Assembly: GCA_019009955.1 (NCBI GenBank)
Contig: CM032230.1
Span: 109,899,001-109,963,000 of the forward strand
Reading direction: 5' to 3'
DNA: 64,000 nt
Origin: Riptortus pedestris
Lineage: Eukaryota > Arthropoda > Insecta > Hemiptera > Alydidae
Shown: in pieces, positions 62,823 to 64,000 of the stretch
Layout: each line of letters starts with the position of its first letter
Position numbering within the stretch: the first letter of the stretch is position 1
Program-made: the position numbers and the translations under genes
The notes under the pieces: generated by a model
Databases searched by the model: none
The model's input: the letters and a program-made list of their open reading frames with translations, nothing else
Told to the model about the DNA's origin: nothing

Positions 62823-64000
62823 TAGCACAACTTTCACAGACGTGTAGAATCCTATCATTCTCTAAAGATAAGAGGTATCAAAACACACTTTGGGTCTTAT
62901 TCAGGTGGCACTGTCATAGCTTAGTACACCACTTATGAAAAGGAAGGTGTTGTTAGTGATGGGTTTTGAGCGATAGTCGTACATGTCATTGATGGCCAAC
63001 AGATAGTGATACAACCCAACACTGGGAGTTAAAAAGATTTCACAGGATCCTTCTGGTTCATGAACAATACAGGAAGCGACAAGGATCAACCTCTGGCCTC
63101 ATGAAGCCAATATGTATGAAGAGTATGGTTAATACTACATAACATGTTTCAGCAATTGATTATAAAAAAACTATTAACCAGGATTAAAAATAATGAAATG
63201 ATTCATTTTAATTTTTTCAAAATGCCTATTGTATGAATATATCGGCAGTTCCCTAGAAATGCACACCAATAGCTATAAAGTCCTAGAACTTTTCCTTCAG
63301 TCCATTTTCTCTCACCTCTAAACCTTGTTCTACCAATGTAATATATTAACCAATACTATAAATAAAACATCAACACAACTTTTTGTCATTTTATATTAAA
63401 TATATATTAAACAATTTAGGATTTAGAAAATAATACAACTAAAATATGACAATAATATAAGTAATTACACATAAACTGAACAACAATGTGAGTATACATT
63501 CCACCTTCCAGGGATATTTATACGTACAAGGTCATCTAGGTAAAACAAGTTGACTGAATTATCTATGACATTTTCTATTAAAAGCTTATTAATTTGGACT
63601 ATAAATTCTACTGGATATATTCTGTTAACTATGACACAGCCACAGAAGAAAAAATAAATAAATAAAACTGTTAAAAGTACTATTGTCTCTCGGGCATGAA
63701 TTATTTCATTGGCTGAAGTATAGCTAGCTATTAATTCTTTATGAAAGATTGTTGGGTATTTACTAAAAATAATATTCCAGATAAATGAGTTTAATTATTA
63801 AGGTAATGACCCAATGTTATTTGTGAAAGTCAACTTCATGCTACTAAGTTGATTGGGTTGCATCATCAACATGTCACTACTCTTTACTAGCCGAAGTAGA
63901 ACCTAAGTATTTTGTTTAGAGTCCCTCACCAAAGACATTTCTAATGTCTATGCGGGGAAAATAATACCTAATTTCAAAAACTATTTTCAGAACTTTCATT
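62823..64000 (+). other. AOX 3' UTR and downstream flank
   Basis: No further exon is needed after the stop. The region is AT-rich, with one AATAAA (63361) and a possible very old SINE trace near 63830-63930. An isolated TATTTTCAG at the window's end is not supported as a splice site of this gene. Confidence 0.5.
63361..63366 (+). terminator. Candidate AOX polyadenylation signal
   Basis: A canonical AATAAA lies 538 nt after the stop codon. An ATTAAA at 62720 lies inside the last intron and would only matter for an intron-retained transcript. No cleavage site can be proven from sequence. Confidence 0.3.

Noticed and set aside
63981..64000. TATTTTCAG acceptor at the window's end as a further AOX exon
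   Set aside because: The gene already ends at 62822; joining to this site from exon 25 would give an immediate stop or an unconserved tail.
1..64000. CRISPR arrays, operons or bacterial genes
   Set aside because: None seen; the splice structure and repeats are eukaryotic.

Overview
This is AT-rich, repeat-laden animal genomic DNA that looks like an insect nuclear genome. The supporting signs are a gene split into many small GT-AG exons, a protein of insect aldehyde-oxidase type, a tRNA-derived SINE, Helitron-related elements, a Crypton-like tyrosine-recombinase remnant and non-LTR retrotransposon debris. A hemimetabolous insect with a large genome is my guess; the species cannot be fixed from sequence alone.

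One gene dominates. On the + strand, 26 coding exons running from an ATG at 1236 to a TAA at 62820-62822 join with perfectly compatible phases into a 3,777-nt reading frame (1,258 residues). The frame encodes a complete molybdo-flavoenzyme of the xanthine dehydrogenase/aldehyde oxidase family. In order it has the plant-type 2Fe-2S domain (Cys43/48/51/73), the second 2Fe-2S domain (Cys113/116/148/150), the FAD domain, and the two-part molybdenum-cofactor domain ending in the GEPP motif with the catalytic glutamate (Glu1204). Active-site and FAD-domain details favour aldehyde oxidase (AOX) over xanthine dehydrogenase. Exon 1 codes for only 15 complete residues and is separated from the rest by a 17.9-kb intron. 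About 94% of the 61.6-kb locus is intron.

The introns are filled with layered mobile DNA. (1) A very abundant Helentron-derived family (DINE-1/HINE-like, 0.06-0.94 kb) has subterminal inverted repeats, a TA microsatellite core and a terminal stem-loop; more than 25 copies or fragments occur in both orientations. (2) A tRNA-derived SINE occurs in about ten copies, three with clear target-site duplications. (3) A Helitron with both termini (15281-16104) sits inside the reverse transcriptase of a non-LTR element. (4) There is a decayed Crypton-like recombinase (22662-23565). (5) Several LINE fragments carry reverse-transcriptase or RNase H motifs. (6) There are two copies of a long-TIR MITE, a roughly 300-bp tandem array (10.7-12.4 kb), fold-back repeats, and many TA tracts.

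Layout: 1-1.2 kb, LINE tail and HINE; 1.24 kb, exon 1; 1.3-19.1 kb, giant repeat-filled intron 1; 19.1-22.2 kb, exons 2-5 (Fe-S domains); 22.2-30.4 kb, intron 5 with Crypton and HINEs; 30.4-38.3 kb, exons 6-10 (FAD domain); 40.2-62.8 kb, exons 11-26 (molybdenum domain); then 3' flank. No second host gene, CRISPR array or functional tRNA/rRNA gene was found.
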